64,000 nucleotides of DNA from Penelope pileata (lineage: Eukaryota > Chordata > Aves > Galliformes > Cracidae): positions 338,062-402,061 of the forward strand of contig WBMW01005080.1 of NCBI GenBank assembly GCA_013396635.1. The letters are read 5' to 3'. Under the pieces are notes generated by a model, which was given only the letters and a program-made list of their open reading frames with translations, ran no database searches and was not told the DNA's origin. The number at the start of each line of letters is the position of its first letter. Within the stretch, counting starts at the first letter, position 1. Shown here piece after piece: positions 62,833 through 64,000 of the stretch. A program made the position numbers and the translations under genes.

Positions 62833-63382
62833 TGTTGCTCTGGAAGTAATGCCTCCTGTTTATTTCCGTGGGAACTACAACAGATACAAAGAGCACAATA
62901 ACACTATTGGATAGAGCAAATTCTCAGCTACAAAACACTGTTTTTCAACACAGGCGCCACCATGAGCTATTCATTTTCACCAGCAATGAGCAAGAGCCTG
63001 CATGTCACACTTGTAAAAATCTGCACCAGTGGAGATGACCGTCACTATTGTCACTGCTGAAGCGCAGCACCCACCCCTCACTGTGCTCACGGCCACTGTT
63101 TGGTCTCCAGAAATGTTCAGCAAATGTCAGTGAGTGTCAGTGGGTGCCATTTTTTCTGCATGGTGGAATTCAATGACACATCATTGCTTCACATCATTGC
63201 ATTTCCCTGTCAGACGCCATTGTGTCAGAGTGCCCCTCTGCTACCATCTGTCACACGGCAACAACATATAATGGGATATTGGTGGGAAGGTTCAACTTCT
63301 GCTGCCATACCACCAACATCCGTCTCTGACATTGGGTGCCGACATCATAAAAGAGGAGACATGACTTTCAGAGCAGCCCTCA
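62833..63382 (-). mobile_element. Non-autonomous mariner element (internally deleted), copy 2
   Basis: A 550-bp element colinear with the copy at 7891-8421 over its whole length. The left end reads GCTCTGGAAGTAATGCCTCC and the complement of the right end reads GCTCTGAAAGTCATGTCTCC. TA dinucleotides flank both sides (62831-62832 and 63383-63384). Shared internal blocks include GAGCAAGAGCCTGCATG, CCCACCCCTCACTGTGCTC and CCATTTTTTCTG. Both copies lack the same central part of the transposase, so they belong to one amplified deletion derivative (MITE-like) and did not suffer separate deletions. The left flank is a (TA)n stretch. Confidence 0.88.
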
Positions 63383-64000
63383 TATGATAATTAGAGCAAA
63401 AAGGCATCTTTTTTCTTGCTGCCATGATTTACGTGTTCAATTTTGTTGAATTATCCTGCTTTTTGCATGTAGCTCAGATATAGTGCTTGTTCCTGTTGTG
63501 TAGGCTTCCCATAGAGCTCCTTCACAGCAAGGCAACATGGGCACCAGCCCTTAGAGAAAGGGTATACGGTGGTCTTAACACCAGTGGTGGTAGCTTGGAA
63601 AGCAAATGGCTTCAGGTGGTGACGTGGGAAGATTCAGGGAATACAAAAGATGCGATGAAGATGGATTGTTTCATGATGCAATGCTTGTTGGTTCTGTAGA
63701 ATGAACTGGTACTTATGCCCGTAGCAAATTGGAGAGTTGGTGTGTGATTGTGGTTCCTGACACATTGCTTGTCTTTATCTATGGAAGAAGAGAGAGTGGT
63801 GAGGGGAATCCAGTGCCCTCTGAAACTCTCATAGGCAGATTTTAGCAGGAGAACTTGGGGAATGTATTGGCCTCTGCATAGTGAGTATAGACCTACTGCT
63901 GTAAGGTTGTATTCTGTTTGGGAGGGAAGGGATGAACTCAGAACCGAGTTTTCTGCTCATGCACAGGATTTTGTCACTAGGCTGCCAGACTAGCTTAGGA
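63383..64000. other. No gene recognised
   Basis: The last 600 bases are slightly more GC-rich than average. I see no splice-bounded open frame or repeat family. Confidence 0.5.

Noticed and set aside
1..64000. tRNA, rRNA and CRISPR arrays
   Set aside because: No cloverleaf-like segment with A and B boxes, no rRNA core sequence and no regularly spaced repeats were noticed. A covariance-model search would be needed to exclude decayed copies.

Overview
The window looks like a stretch of bird genome, mostly intronic or intergenic. It is AT-rich with scattered T tracts. The recognisable repeats are typical of birds: six CR1 LINE copies with the 3' tail signature ATTCTATGA, two internally deleted mariner copies, a hAT-Charlie-like element, and solo LTRs of avian endogenous retroviruses. 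From memory, the mariner resembles the one described in chicken (Galluhop type), which makes a galliform my first guess. I cannot prove the species. There is no bacterial-style gene organisation, and I recognise no tRNA, rRNA or CRISPR array.

Only two short segments look like host protein-coding exons, both on the + strand. The first is a 159-nt, very acidic exon (57622-57780). The second is an 84-nt exon (47137-47220). Both have good splice sites and both are phase 1-1, so they could be spliced together in frame across a 10.4-kb intron. I do not recognise the gene. Weaker exon candidates (22616-22665, 39579-39670, 58439 onward) are listed as findings. The simplest reading is that most of the window is long introns of one + strand gene.

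Layout: 1-23.5 kb holds AT-rich sequence, T tracts, one deleted mariner (7891-8421), a 50-N gap (9858-9907) and a GC-rich block (20640-20890). 23.5-24.5 kb is an old, decayed CR1. 29.3-30.85 kb is a 5'-truncated CR1 with a long intact reverse-transcriptase frame. 31.5-33.2 kb is a composite: a solo LTR split by a hAT element (8-bp target duplication) and by a CR1 tail. 35.2-35.7 kb carries a decayed Ty3/gypsy-type RNase H region. 36.0-37.8 kb is a CR1 split by a second solo LTR. 43.4 kb has a CR1 tail and 61.1-61.5 kb another CR1 fragment. 62.8-63.4 kb is the second deleted mariner.

Eleven of the twelve oriented transposon insertions lie on the - strand, and the + strand is rich in long T tracts. 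Both fit transcription of the + strand across the window. All calls come from reading the sequence; no database search was possible.
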